A stretch of 64,000 nt of DNA from Miscanthus floridulus. Taxonomy: Eukaryota > Streptophyta > Magnoliopsida > Poales > Poaceae. Shown piece after piece: positions 33,800 through 45,679 of this stretch. Each line of letters starts with the position of its first letter. Position 1 is the stretch's first letter. The position numbers and the translations under genes were made by a program. A model generated the notes under the pieces. The model was not told the DNA's origin, made no database searches, and worked only from the letters and a program-made list of their open reading frames with translations. The DNA lies in the NCBI RefSeq assembly GCF_019320115.1, contig NC_089593.1, forward strand, positions 38,944,675 through 39,008,674. Direction: 5' to 3'.

Positions 33800-34902
33800 G
33801 TAGAAATGCATCACCCAAGAAGAGGGGGTGAAACTACTTCTCGAAATTCACTCTGGTTCCTGCGGCAACCACGTGGCCTCGAGAAACCTGGTTGGCAAAG
33901 CTTTCCGAGCTAGTTTTTACTGGCCCACGGCCATCACCGATGCAGAAGACCTTGTCCGACATTGTGAAGGATGCCATTTTTTTGTTAAGCAAATACACGT
34001 GCCGGCACAAGAACTGCAAACCATCACAGCTTCCTGGCCTTCTGCATGCTGGGGACTGGACATGATCGGACCTTTCAAGCTAGCGCTAGGTGGTTTCCGG
34101 TATGTGTACGTTGCCATCGACAAGTTCTCCAAGTGGATCAAATACAAACCGCTTGTTTCGGCTACTACAAAGAAGGCAGTCGAGCTCTTTGAAGATATCA
34201 TCCACATATTCGGTCTCCCGAATAGCACTATCACCGACCTCGGAACTACATTCACCAGTCATCATTTTTGGGACTTCTACAAAGACCGATGCATCTCCAT
34301 CAAATATGTCTCCATTGCCCATCCTAGAGCCAACGGCCATGTCAAACGGGCGAACAGCATGATCCTTGATGCCCTCAAAAAGAGGCTATATTAGAAAGAG
34401 GAAAAGGATCCGGGCAGATGGCTCAAAGAGCTCCTAGCTGTGGTCTGGGGACTACGCACTCAAGCTAGTTGCAGCATCGGTGTGTCTCCATATTTCTTGG
34501 TCTACGGCTCAGAAGCCATACTACCAGCGGACATTGCCTTCTGAGCACCTAGGGTGGAACATTATAGTGAAGAGCAAGCCGCAGCTGTTCGAACAGAGGA
34601 CGTTGATAGGGACGAAGAAGAATGCCTAATCACCTGTATTTGCACAGCCAAATACCTAGAAGACTTGCGAAGATATTACAACCGCAACATCAAAGGTTGT
34701 TCGTTTGCTATCGACGACCTTGTTCTCTGTAGAAAATAGAAAACTAAAGGAATGCACAAGCTCTCCTCCCCCTGGGAAGGGCCAAGGGCCCTACGTGGTC
34801 AAAGAGGTTACCCAACTAGGGTCTTACTGGCTATGTGACTTGGACAGAATCAAAATTCCCAATTCATGGCACATGGAGCACCTTATACGTTTCTATCCCT
34901 GA
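33800..34902 (+). pseudogene. R1 integrase
   Basis: The zinc-binding part has the HHCC residues (EIHSGSCGNH, then HCEGCHFF) at 33840-33975. The core has CWGLDMIGPF and STITDLGTTFTS (both Asp present) and NGHVKRANSMI, where the third catalytic residue, normally Glu in NG.VERAN, is Lys. After a TAG at 34392-34394 the C-terminal part continues (WLKELLAVVWGLRTQ, SPYFLVYGSEAILPAD, KLSSPWEGPYVV with a shift). It ends HMEHLIRFYP with a stop at about 34900. Loss of the Glu means inactive integrase. Confidence 0.87.
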
Positions 34903-35500
34903 AATGCTCCAGATATATACTCTCCACTCCATATTGAATGAAGTTTTTGTCGCCATAATTTGTCTCCATTATTTCTCTATTATGATTTAATCTCCATTTG
35001 CAGTCGCCAACTCTAAGCTACTATTAACAAACTCCAATATGTGATCTCCATAAATGCTCCGCCACATTTCTCCATATCTCTAAGATATTTCGCCAACCGC
35101 CGAGCAGCACACGTTCTGCTCTATGCTCGATGGAGAAGACCCAGTCTCTGATCTCTCCCTACACATGCTATGGGCTCCACGCTCTATGTTATGGGTGGTC
35201 GACTGTGGTTCCTTGGTCACGCCTGTTCCTCCTACATGTGCACAGGCTCCGTGCTCGACGTTATGGAATACGGGCTAGCCAAGGCCAAGAGCCCAGTAAA
35301 GAACTAACTGCTCGGACACTACTTATACTACGTATAATTGCGTTAGGGTTAACACTACAATGATTTTTCAATGAAATACTGGCAAACTGCATAAACATGC
35401 ACATGTCACTTTACAACATTTATACATACACATAAATGATTGTCTGTGCCCTCACGCGTTTTAAACTATCCTCTCCAGCTATTATAGATTACTCTCCGAG
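34903..35500. other. R1 spacer between integrase and antisense ORF
   Basis: About 600 bases without an open frame of interest. It contains GCTCGG-type phrases (GGGCTCCACGCTC, GCTCCGTGCTCGACG) that recur in the 3' region of the same element. It probably separates the 3' ends of the sense and antisense transcripts. Confidence 0.5.
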
Positions 35501-35504
35501 CAGG

Positions 35505-38500
35505 TCATTTGGCTTGGCCATCGCCGTCCATCTCGCCAAACAGGTCAACATCATAGGCCAGTTTCTTCGCTGCGTCCTCCACCTCATCTTCCAGCTGCTG
35601 ATGCTCCATCGCGCCCGTCCCTCTGGTGAATCTGGCCCCTATCGCTTGAAGGTCAATGACAGGGTAGTAGGACCGGACCACCGCTAGAGCGTGTGTAACG
35701 GTGATGATAGTGGCATCGTGGTTGAAGCTTTTGAAGTTCTCCCATGCCGCCTTGCACCTATCAATGATGGTGTCTGGATGGGGCGGCCTACCGTCGGCTA
35801 AGGAGCCACCTCCATGTTTACCCCAGTCGAGCACCGACTTGACTCCCGCAACTACGGCATTGAGCTTGTTCCTCTGGGTCCTAGCCTCCTGCTCTAGCAC
35901 ATCAAACTACGCCTTGGCCCTTATAACGGTAGTCTGCAGGCATCACAAGGGTGTGTCAAGCAAGAAGAAATTACTCCAGCAGTAACTCTAACCACGAAGT
36001 AGAGTACTTACCTTTCAGCTCTTTCGCTCGCTTCTCTACCCGCCCAGTCATCTTCCTTCTCCTCCTCCTAGAGTGACCGATGACTTGGCTTAACTAGCCG
36101 AGCTCTGCATCTTGCTCTACAAGCATAACGGTCATCAACAACAATAAGACTTCAGCAATGCAAAGTAAATTCGCCGATCTGCCATACCTTTTTTTCTGCT
36201 CGAAGACATTTCTCAGCTACCCAAAATTGCGCTCCAGCTGCTCGGAAACACTCGTAAGCTGCTCGGAGATGGTCACCAGCTGCTTGGATAGAGCCCCATT
36301 TTGGTACTCCAGATCCCGCACAATAGCCTTGGCAAGATCCTGCTCGTGTTGGGCCCTCTAGACGTTTTTCTCCATAAGCTTCATCGCCTCCTTTAGCTTT
36401 GCGTTCTCCTCAGTGAGGGTCTCCATCCTCTAGATCAGCTGTCACCGTTGTTCGGCAGTCCAAGCTATCCCCTACAAAAGCACCAAGATTATGAAGAACT
36501 CCAATCTCCAACGCCAAATATGAACATTGCTGATGCACTGCTAACCTTGATTTGCTTCATCGCTGTGGAAAGGGTGGACTCCAGCCTCCAGAGCTCCCTA
36601 GTGGCGTCCTCCTCCTCAACGACCACCACTTCATCGCCCCGCTTGAGGAGGATCCAGATGGCTTGAGGGCGAGCTTCCTCATGCTCAATCTCCTCCACTT
36701 CATCCTCCTCCGTAGCTAGGGGCACCACCATGGGGCTCGGTGGCCGCACAGCGTGTCCGACCATGCCCTCCGATGCCTCAAGGAGCGCCATCTCCTCCTC
36801 TGGCACCACCAGCTTCTCCGCTCCATACTCCAGTGTGGTGTAGGCAACTCTAGCTTCAGCCTTTGAAGACCTAGCGGCTCCCGCCATTGCCTCGAGCACC
36901 GACGCCGGCTTGTCTGCCGTCGACGCCAACAGTTCTCCACCGCCAAGTTCATCAGCAGTGGCGGTTGACTCCTCCATAGGCCACCGAGCACCCAGGGACT
37001 CCGGGACGGGGTTTGCTTGGCATTGCTTCCATGCTGGGACTAGCCCCCAAGCTGCTCGCCGATCTAGACAGACGGATTCAAATCCTCCATACGCCTCGCT
37101 CTGCATTAGATTGGCTCGTCAATAGCCAAAAGAGATAAAGATACGACATCAAAGTAAGTCCAACGCAAGGATACTTATGCTGTCGGCCTCTCGGTACACT
37201 TTTCTAAACCTGGCGATGCCTACCTGAGCCCCTAGGTGCGGCCCTGGGGTGACCCACGTGCCCTGAGGTGGAGGTCTCACGGCCTCCACTGTCGGACTCT
37301 CTTCCACCTGCTGCTTCTTGGGGACTCCCTTCGCCTGCTGCTCGGGGACTCCCTTCACCTACTGCTTGGGGACTTCCTCCCCTCCCATCGATTGTACCTC
37401 CACGCGCGTGTTGCGCGGAGGTGCTTCAATGCTCGGTGGAGGAGCCACTGGAGCCCCGTCGTCATTCGACCACTCAGACATCGCCGTACTCTGCATTCGA
37501 GTGGTCTGGTCACCGCCAAGCGGATGCCGCCTGGCTTGTGGGGAGTAGCACCCGCCATCTTCCTCTTCTTCTGGGCCAGCTCATCTGCCGCTGCCCTCTT
37601 CCCCCAGACTTTCTTCAACACCAGGGGGGGGACTCTCTGTTCGACCAGTGTCCACGCCTCTAGATTCCGACGAGGCACTGATGGCACCCTCCTCAGGCAG
37701 CATTGTTGGCTGAGCGTCCACTGCCCTCGACCAATCGCTCCTCGGCATGCCCGAGAAGTACGCCGCTCATTCCTGCGAATGGATCTTTCCACAAGTTAAT
37801 TAGTTCACTACTTCGGCAATGCTATAGGATAAAAAGGATTCAGGAACAAACAATTGAGACTTTACCTAAGGAGGCGGGTTCAGTGCAGTTAAAGGATCTC
37901 GTCTGCCCTGACACATTGAATGAGGCATGTGGAGTGAATAGCCCTATGGCCCGCTCTAGCACATCATCCTTTGACAGCCTCTTTGACCTCTCTTAGGTGC
38001 TGTCGGTGTCCCCCTTGAAGTCAAAGCCCGCGTGGGCCCTCTCCTTGAAGGGCTAGATGCAGCGCACTATGAAGCTCGCCGCCACTAATCCGCCATTCAT
38101 CTTCACGCTCTTTATTAGGTCGAGGAGCTCCCTCACCTGCTCCATGTCAACACTGCTCAGGCCTCTCTTGACCAGCTCCTCTGGTTCTCTAGGAACATGG
38201 TCGACATCACAGCGGATGGCAGGGATGGATCTTCTTCATGTAGAACCACCTTGGCGTTCCACCCCTTCAGCGAGGTGTTCAGCGGTATAGTGATGTACTC
38301 GCCTGCCATTCCATCATAGAGTTGAAGATAAATGCCGCCTGACCACCTTAGAACCGCCACCACCCTTCTTCTTTAGCCAGAACAGATGACGGAAGAGGTT
38401 GAAGTGGGGAAGAACTCTAAGATACGCCTCACAGAAGTGGATAAAAATCAAGATGTGCAAGATAGTGTTTGGGTGGAGATTGCACAGACTAACTCTCCAG

Positions 38501-38774
38501 AACTCCAATAGGCCCCTCAAGAAAGGATGAACAGGAAATCCTAACCCGCGCTAGAAATAATCTTCAGAAACTATTACTTCAGTCTGTATGCGTCATCGGG
38601 AAGGGCTCACCACTGGCTGGCCACCATCGGTGGTGACACGATCAGAAAGGACACCTGCCTCCACCATCCTGATGATCTCCGCCGCCCCCATGTTCGACAG
38701 GCACCCACTCGTTGTCACTGGTTGGCTCCGGCGGTCACCTTCTTCGGGTTTCCAGCTCCCCTCTTCGGCGCCAT
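35505..38774 (-). pseudogene. R1 antisense ORF, putative gypsy-type transposon domain (Transposase_28-like)
   Basis: On the minus strand an ATG at 38774 opens MAPKRGAGNPKKVTAG. After frame changes the domain follows: IIRMVEAGVLSDRVTT, then FPVHPFLRGLLEFW-like sequence, LCNLHPNTILHI, HFCEAYLRVLPHFNLFRHLFW (38380-38520). This matches the plant family called putative gypsy-type transposon (Pfam PF04195). The long tail holds an acidic part (36489-37106) and a coiled-coil-like end (35505-35900, stop at 35505-35507). Tat elements are known to carry such an antisense ORF; its role is unknown. Several stops and shifts are present. Confidence 0.75.
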
Positions 38775-38873
38775 CTCTCAGATCTGGTTTGGGATTGACG
38801 GCAGAAGCGCGAGGGCTGAGGAGGAGACGAAGGGGTGAAATGGCAAAGGTGGGAGCGCGGGGGTGCGGTGACG

Positions 38874-38886
38874 CAGTTATAAAGCA
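38874..38886 (-). promoter_or_regulatory. TATA-like box for the R1 antisense ORF
   Basis: GCTTTATAACTGC on the minus strand lies about 100 bases upstream of the antisense ATG at 38774, in a GC-rich leader. A promoter here would drive antisense transcription inside the element. Confidence 0.4.
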
Positions 38887-38970
38887 CCCCCCCACCTTTC
38901 GCATTCGAGGGTTTTTGGGAAACCGCTCCACGATTTGCGCCTCTCTGAATTGTCCACAATAGCGTGGTCG

Positions 38971-41898
38971 GCTGTTGTAACACCCTAAAATTTGCATTCT
39001 TTTTAAAATAGTAAATTTGATTTAATTATGTTATTATGTGTGCATTGAAATATAGGGAATTAATAATTTTGGGAAATAAAAAATCAAATATAAGGTTAGT
39101 ACCCTTTTTATGCATACATGCTGCTGCACTTTCATCTTTGTAATGATTGGTCTTGAATCAAAGTTCAAATGAATTCATAATCTATTTGAAAATGCTTTTG
39201 GAAATCTATTAAAAAATCCTTCTCACTCCCTCCCCTCTCTCATTTCGGTCCTGCTGGCCTAGCCCGAGCCACCGGCGGCTTTCTCCTTTCGCACCGCGAC
39301 GTCCCTGTAGCAGCCCAGCAAGCTCGCCGGCCTAGCTTCGGGTAGGGAACTGCTGTCGCGCCCTCCTTCTCTCCTATGGCGCTGATGCTTGTGCCAATTG
39401 CTAGCGGCCATCGCCAACCTTTCGCGCGTCCCGCGCCAGCGTCCTGTCCAAGTGCAACGTCGTCGCAACCTGCGCCCATGTCTTATCGTGGGCGCGTCCC
39501 CCGCGCCCTGACTCTACAAAAATGGAGCCGTGACCCCGCCGCACCCCCTTCTTCTCCCCGCACCCTCTCACATGGTCGCCCGTGCATGAGGAAACCGTCG
39601 CACAGCAGAGCGTGGTTCGCCGACCGCCCCTTCGCGTGGTCCGTCGTCCCTGAGCCACCTCCATCTCTGATTTTCGTAGTGGTGAGAATCAGCTGTGCTC
39701 TCCCTCTTTCTCCCCGACTTTTTCCCTTGCATTGGCGGCTTGTATGACCGTTATTGCATGCGCCCACGAGCTTCCGGCCGCCGGCCATGGCGACCGCCCG
39801 CCTCGGCCGCGTCCTCGGTCACCGTATCGGCCTGGCCGAGGTCCCCTTCTCCCCTGCCACCGGTGCTCTCGGAGGGGCACACCATGGCCTTAGGCGGAGT
39901 TCCGCACGCGACCAGCCTGTTCTCGCCACCGGCCATGGCTGCGCCGCCGCCGGAACTACTGTTCCCGGCCGGCATCCCTTTCTCTCTCCCCCCTGATCTA
40001 ATCCGAACCACCCATCCATGATCCGACGGCTTTAGATCGGATGATACCCCTTCGCATGGCTGTTTTGCTTAAGAGACCCTGAGTTTTTCTAAGTCCTAAC
40101 CCGCTGTCCCAAAGCACGTTTCTAGAGTACGCTTTCTCATTTTGAAAACGTAAAGTATACTGTTTTAAGTCCAAAATATGTTTTCAGTATTTACATAAAT
40201 GCCACTAGATTTGTTTTGCTCATAAAAACTTTGTTTTAGCTCCGAATTGACCCGTTCAAATTGCGTTAGTTTCATAATTTCATAATCTACGTGTTAGTAC
40301 CACTGTTAATCATGTTTGCAACTTTTAAATTTCATGGTTAGATTTAATTAAATAAATTGCTATAGGAAATCCCGTTTAAATCATAACTTTCGCGTATTAG
40401 CTCCGTTTTCGTGAACTTCGTGTTGTCGTGATCGTAGCGCGACATAGAATCTTTTCATAAACATTTTATCTTGTTTTCTATACTTCTGGTGCACTGTTCT
40501 AATTGTAGGATTGTTTGCTTTGCATGAATGCCTTTGGAATATTGTATGTTGCTGTGTTGGTTGTGTTTAGACGGTGAGGAGAACGTTGGTGACCAGGAGT
40601 ACTTGACGACTAGTAGGATCAGCAGGAGTTTGCTAACCAAGGCAAGTATAGCATGGGCTTACCTTGATGTCCTATTCACTTTAATCATTTACTCATGTGC
40701 ATGTGTCTAACTTTGATAAACATAAGGACATTCTAGTCATTTGATGACATGTTCCCTTGACTCCTGTGGGTTAATTACATATGGGTAGATTGCTATGCTC
40801 TAACTGAACATGATCTATACAAAGGTTAAAGGTTCTATGGAACTAAAAGTATCACATGATTTATAACAACTGATCCATCGGGTGAAGGTGCAAATGACTT
40901 TTGATCATGTTGCTCCTGGCCCTCCATAAGGACTTATCTGTCGGCAAAAGCTGGGACTGGTAGTGCAACCGTGAGAGTCATATGGCTCTGACTTTAGCTC
41001 AGTAATAGGACCTTTTCTAGCTTGTTAGAGGTTACCTTTATGGCGCAAGAGGGGCTTGCCACGTTGGGTATAGGACTGCCTCTGTTCCTATGTGTATAGC
41101 CGCGATGGATATGTGCCATAGGAAAGGGGGGTTCCTACATTTGCCTGCCGAGGAAACCTAGCGGCCCTAACTTATTAGAGAAACCTATGAAATGGCTTCA
41201 TAGTGTACCCTGCCCGCTCACCTTGGCAGTGACATGGGAGTAATTAACCCGGGCACATGGGAATCATGACTCGCGGTGAATGTGCACCACCTCTGCAGAG
41301 GGTTACAAACTGTTATAACAGTCGTGCTCACGGTCACGAGCGGCCCGGAAAACTCACAGAATAATTGGTTACTCATTGTGGTTCATTTATGATGGTATAC
41401 GGTGATAATATGATTCAAATGATTCTGACATCTGATTATGTGGGTATAAATGGGAGCTTAAGCATAACTTGATAATACTTGATAATAAAATCTTGACTTA
41501 CTAAAAGTGCTAACTGCAGTAAACCTGTGTCATCCTTTTTGAGCTTCATAACCTCATGTTATCTTGTTAAGTATGGGAAGTACTCACGCTTGTTTACTTT
41601 CTATATTTGGATAAACATCCCGGATGGGTAACAGATGACAATGTGTATGAGGAGTTTCCGGAGGACTATTAGCTTGTGGTCAACTAGTTGACCGTTCCTG
41701 TGTTGGAGCTTCCACATGAGAGCTATCTTTTTATTTTCCGCTGTGTTGTGTAAGACTAAGTTATGTTATTTATCGTGATGTAAGAGACACCATGATGATA
41801 CTTTATGTAATTTGTCGACTTATGTGTGTGACTGATCCCTGGGCACACATGAGTTTTATGCATTCAATTTTATCCTTAAAATTGGGTGTGACAGCTGT
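38971..41898 (+). mobile_element. Solo LTR of a Tekay-type element with GCTGT duplications
   Basis: The LTR runs 38976-41893 (2918 bp) from TGTAACACCC to GGGTGTGACA, with GCTGT immediately on both sides (38971-38975 and 41894-41898). There is no internal coding part and only one LTR, so it arose by recombination between two LTRs after insertion. It is the same family as the LTR at 6678-9738, with the same landmarks (GGATGGGTAACAGATGACA near the end, TATAACAGTCGTGCTCACGG). The long GC-rich frames at 39240-40020 occur on both strands and are not considered coding. Confidence 0.95.
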
Positions 41899-42789
41899 TA
41901 CCTAGGCTTTTGTGCAACTGCAGCCCATATCGCCCATTTATCGCCATAATTTGTTACTGCTCACCGAATATTCATCGACTTCTCCACCATCTATTACGGC
42001 TCAGTAATTACTACTGTACAACCATTACTCTAGTTTTTTCTCTGCGTTTTGATTTCTCCAAGGTTTCCATTTTAGGCTCGGGGACTGCATCATCAGTAGG
42101 ACTTGGTTCCTCACCACGCTGGGGACTTTCTTCTGTTGACTGCTATTTCTGACCCTGGCACCATGTGACCACGTCACCTATTGTTAGGCTCGGACTCTAA
42201 GTGGGTACACTTCACCTTGCGGTGAATGTACTTTTCTCGTTTTAGGGCTACGCCTAGGGACTGGCTACCTGCTCGGCTGGTCTTCTGCTATTCTTCTACT
42301 TTGGACCCTGGCACCACGTGACTGCGTCATCTACTGTTAGGCTCGGGGACTAAGTGGGCACACTTCACCTTGCGGTGAGTGTGTTTGCTTTAATCTAGAA
42401 GACTCCGCACCTTCTGAAGTTGAAGAAGACTATCTCCCTTTCTCGTGGTCGGACTCTAAGTGGGCACACTTGGTCCACTGCGAGGAAATTTTTGATTTTG
42501 AACTTGAGCTCCTTACATCCTTATGGCAAGCCTAACTTGGGATACACTGCTCGGCGATGGTTCACACTGCTCGGCGATGGTTCACAGCTGCTCGGCGATG
42601 GTTCACACTGCTCGGTGATGGTTCACAGCTGCTCGGCGATGGTTTACACTGCTCGGCATTGGTTCACAACTGCTCGGCAACTCATCACGGTGGTTGGACC
42701 ATGAGTTTGACTGCTCGGCTTTGTTCGTACCTGCTCGGACAAGCTCAAGACTAAGTTGCACAACGGATACAAGGCGCTCAGGGACTAGC
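41899..42789 (+). repeat. R1 3' non-coding region with minisatellite
   Basis: Repeated phrases GGCTCGGGGACT and AAGTGGGYACACTTCACC occur at 42075-42400. At 42545-42690 a unit CTGCTCGGCGATGGTTCACA (about 20-24 bases) is repeated seven times with small changes. The CTCAGGGACTAGC next to the 3' LTR takes the place of a polypurine tract. No gene. Confidence 0.8.
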
Positions 42790-43240
42790 TGTGGGGGGTA
42801 CGACCCCGGATACCCACGGCAGACCACATGGGCTGCGCCCCCAGGGGCGGCCTAGCCCACAAGACGAAGCCTTACGGGGCATGGCACTGCTTGGCGCATC
42901 CCGCAAGACACTATAAGATCTGTTAGGATACGTATGATCCCATAATTCCTGTAATCTATTATTACTTTTCGGTTATCTCCTAGATCTAACCGACTTGTAA
43001 CCCTGCCCCTCAGACTATATAAGGCGGGCAGGGACTCCCTCCAAACACACGCAATATCATACGATAGCCAATACAATCCAACAGAACATAGGAGTAGGGT
43101 ATTACGTCGTGCTAACGGCCCGAACCTGTCTAACTCGTGTGTCTCTGTTGCCTTCTTGTTCTCGATTACACGCATCTCTGCCGTTCAATCTACCTTCGTG
43201 GGATACCCCTCGGAGAACTGCTGATGATATTATGTCGACA
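42790..43240 (+). repeat. 3' LTR of R1
   Basis: Starts TGTGGGGGGTACGACCCC and ends TTATGTCGACA, 451 bp. The TATA box CTATATAAGG is at about 43013-43022. It is followed by the second AATCG. Confidence 0.92.
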
Positions 43241-43245
43241 AATCG

Positions 43246-45158
43246 TATTGGGAACATGAGCCCCAGATTAAGTATCTTAGTGGGTGGACTTGTACCTCAT
43301 TATTCCACCATCCCCAGTAAGATATGCCTCACCCAATAGATATGAAGAAACAATAAATCTTAGCCAAACAAATTAGAAATATGGAGTAATCAAAATAGTA
43401 TAAACATAAATATACAAAAAGCTTACTTCTCCTAATCAATGTTAAAAATTACTATCAACTTCATTCAGTCGATTCAGTGACTAACTATAACTAATTGCAC
43501 CTAACTAAAGAAGTATGAAAGGATGGCCTCCTAAGTCCCAAAGTCCTTTGCTCATTCACCTTTTATAGAGTTCCCGCATGGGACTAACAAGACATTTTAG
43601 GTAGCTTGCCACTACATGTCAATTGTTATTTAGGCCATGTTTGATCCCATGGCAAAATTTTAGCCCTGCACTTTTAGCCCGTCTTTTTGCCACGAGGATC
43701 AAAACAGGGGGGCTAAAAGTGAGCAAATGGCTAAAAACTGGGCTAAAATCTTTTACTCCCAAAGAGACCCTAAACTGGGCTAAAATCTTTTACTCCCAAA
43801 GAGACCCTAAACTGGGCTAAACTCCCTCGGGACGGGCGCTGGACGCCCCATACCCCTTGCTGCTCGCATGCATGGCTGTGCATGGATAATTAAATAAGGG
43901 CAAATCAGTCATTATAGATTAGAGGACTAAAATTTAGCCCATGGATTCAAACAGCCCAGCAGGACTAAACTTTAGGGGCTAAACTTTAGTCCTTGGACTA
44001 TTGATCCAAACAACTTAGTCCTTTAGTATCCACGGTTTAATGGGCCAGGTTTTTTCAAACGTTTAACAATAATGAGTCCATCCTTGTGTCATAAAAATGA
44101 GTCCATCCCATTTTTTGTCCATGCTCATTAGGTACCATAAATGTTATGCTTGGACATAAGGAGTATGTTACCTATTGTTATCTAATTGGACATGGACCAA
44201 AACTATTTCTTTTTGTTTTCCCAATGTAATATGATCTTGGGAAGCATTAGACTGATCAAACAATACTACATCTTACTTCCTCCATCTGTCCATCCAAAAA
44301 TGTTGCGTATATTTTGTTTCATTGGGAAGAGACTTTGGCAGTACTTTACACTAGTATTATATAACATTAGGAAAGAAATTCATAAATATATTTGAATCAA
44401 TTTTGTTGTCGTAATGTCGTATATGTGACAACCCGCCCAATTCATTAAAACTAAACAAGTATTGTCCTCTCAATTAACTCATTTGAAGCTAAACTAAGGA
44501 ACCACCCAATTTATTTAAAAACCATGTATTAGGAGAACCTCTACTAGCAAATAGACACCAAAAGGGGACTATATATGATTTAAATAATTCCAAAATACCA
44601 TAATATAGAGCATATTTTTCTATACTAAAACAAATTTTCTATGAATTTATAAGATTGCATCAGATTTTAAGGTTTAATTACATAACTTTTTAAAAAAATA
44701 TCTAGATGATTAGACCACCTAAGGAGCAAAAACAACCAATTTCAGTGGTTGCATGAGCCAAAATGTCTGGTTTTCTAGTTCCAAAGGATAAATCAAACCA
44801 TAACAATGATTATTAGAGGAGGTCAGAAGAATTTATCCGGGAGAAAAAGAATGAAGTGGCGCTGTGCCTTTTTTTCTAGCCTTGAGGACTTATATATTGG
44901 TGAACGACTAATGTACTCGGTGCTATATACCTGGGTTGGACCTGGATTGCAGCCCGGCCCAGGCACCGGATCGGATACAACGCTGCCTGGTACCCTTTAA
45001 GATGGGCCGTAGTTGGCCTATGGCCTATGGCCAATGGGCGTTTACTATAGTTGTTAAAATCTCTCAAGTTCAAATTCAAACTTTAATTCAAAAGTTATAT
45101 GGCGCGCTGCTTTTTCTCTTGCACTCCGTAACGGATTTCAAAGCTCGAAATCGTACGG
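43246..45158. other. AT-rich host or old repeat DNA, no gene
   Basis: Contains one MITE-like element (listed separately). A Stowaway-like terminus (CTTCCTCCATCTGTCC) lies near 44276 without a visible partner. The section 44400-44870 is AT-rich and 44930-45030 holds GGCCTATGG repeats. No open frame of note. Confidence 0.4.
43633..44013. mobile_element. MITE-like non-autonomous element with an internal exact duplication
   Basis: The left edge GGCCATGTTTGATCC and the right edge (GTTGTTTGGATC on the minus strand) are imperfect inverted termini. The interior is full of GGGCTAAA and GGACTAAA in both orientations, as in a common grass MITE group. Two identical 37-base units lie at 43735-43771 and 43772-43808, with a partial third. 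No target duplication could be assigned. Confidence 0.55.
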
Positions 45159-45628
45159 TGTGGGGGTATTAACCCCTATACCCTTACGGCTAGGATTGGG
45201 CCGGCTCGAACCAGGGGGTCCGGTCCACTAGAAGACGACGCGCGGCCTAGCCGATCTGCTCGGAGTCCCGCGCAGGGAATCAAGGCAGACTTGGAGATCA
45301 ATCAAGATCCTAGTAGGTTAGAATAGGAATCCTTATCCGGCCACCTATGGCAATTGTAACTGGCTAGGATTAGTTTTTAGATCTGTTACCCTGCCCCCCA
45401 GACTATATAAGGCGGGCAGGAGACCCCTTTAAAAAATCATCTCATTTACATACAGCAATACAATCAGACGCAGGACGTAGGTATTACGCCTTCACGGCGG
45501 CCGAACCTGGATAAAACCTCGTGTCTGTCTTGCGTCACCATCTTGTTTGTAGCTTGCGCACCTGTCTGCCGATAATCTACTATCTTGGGCATACCCCTAG
45601 GTAGACTGCCAACCATATTTTGTCGACA
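45159..45628 (+). repeat. 5' LTR of a second Tat-lineage element (R2)
   Basis: Starts TGTGGGGGTATTAACCCC and ends TTTGTCGACA, 470 bp. The TATA box CTATATAAGG is at about 45404-45413 in the same context (GACTATATAAGGCGGGCAGG) as in R1. Primer/leader TGGCGCGCCAGGTAGGGG follows at 45630. It is related to R1 but a different subfamily. Confidence 0.88.
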
Positions 45629-45679
45629 GTGGCGCGCCAGGTAGGGGGTGTGCCTACTGCTCCCCAGACGAACAAGATG

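Larger units (their letters stand above)
28076..43240 (+). mobile_element. Full-length Tat-lineage Ty3/gypsy retrotransposon (R1)
   Basis: This is a complete element with LTRs at 28076-28522 and 42790-43240, flanked by AATCG on both sides (28071-28075 and 43241-43245). The order is LTR, primer site, gag, protease, RT, RNase H, second (archaeal-type) RNase H, integrase, spacer, antisense ORF, repeat-rich 3' region, LTR. The second RNase H and the antisense ORF are marks of the Tat (Retand/Grande) lineage. It hosts a Tekay solo LTR at 38976-41893. Without that insertion it is about 12.2 kb. The coding part has many stops and shifts, so it is dead as an autonomous element. Confidence 0.93.

Noticed and set aside
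39240..40021. Many 60-134-codon frames on both strands in the solo LTR
   Set aside because: GC-rich LTR sequence gives overlapping frames in all phases; no conserved motif, and no shared frame with the other LTR copy.
42545..42690. Regularly spaced short repeats resembling a CRISPR array
   Set aside because: Units are head to tail with almost no spacer, lie in a plant retrotransposon, and vary in sequence.
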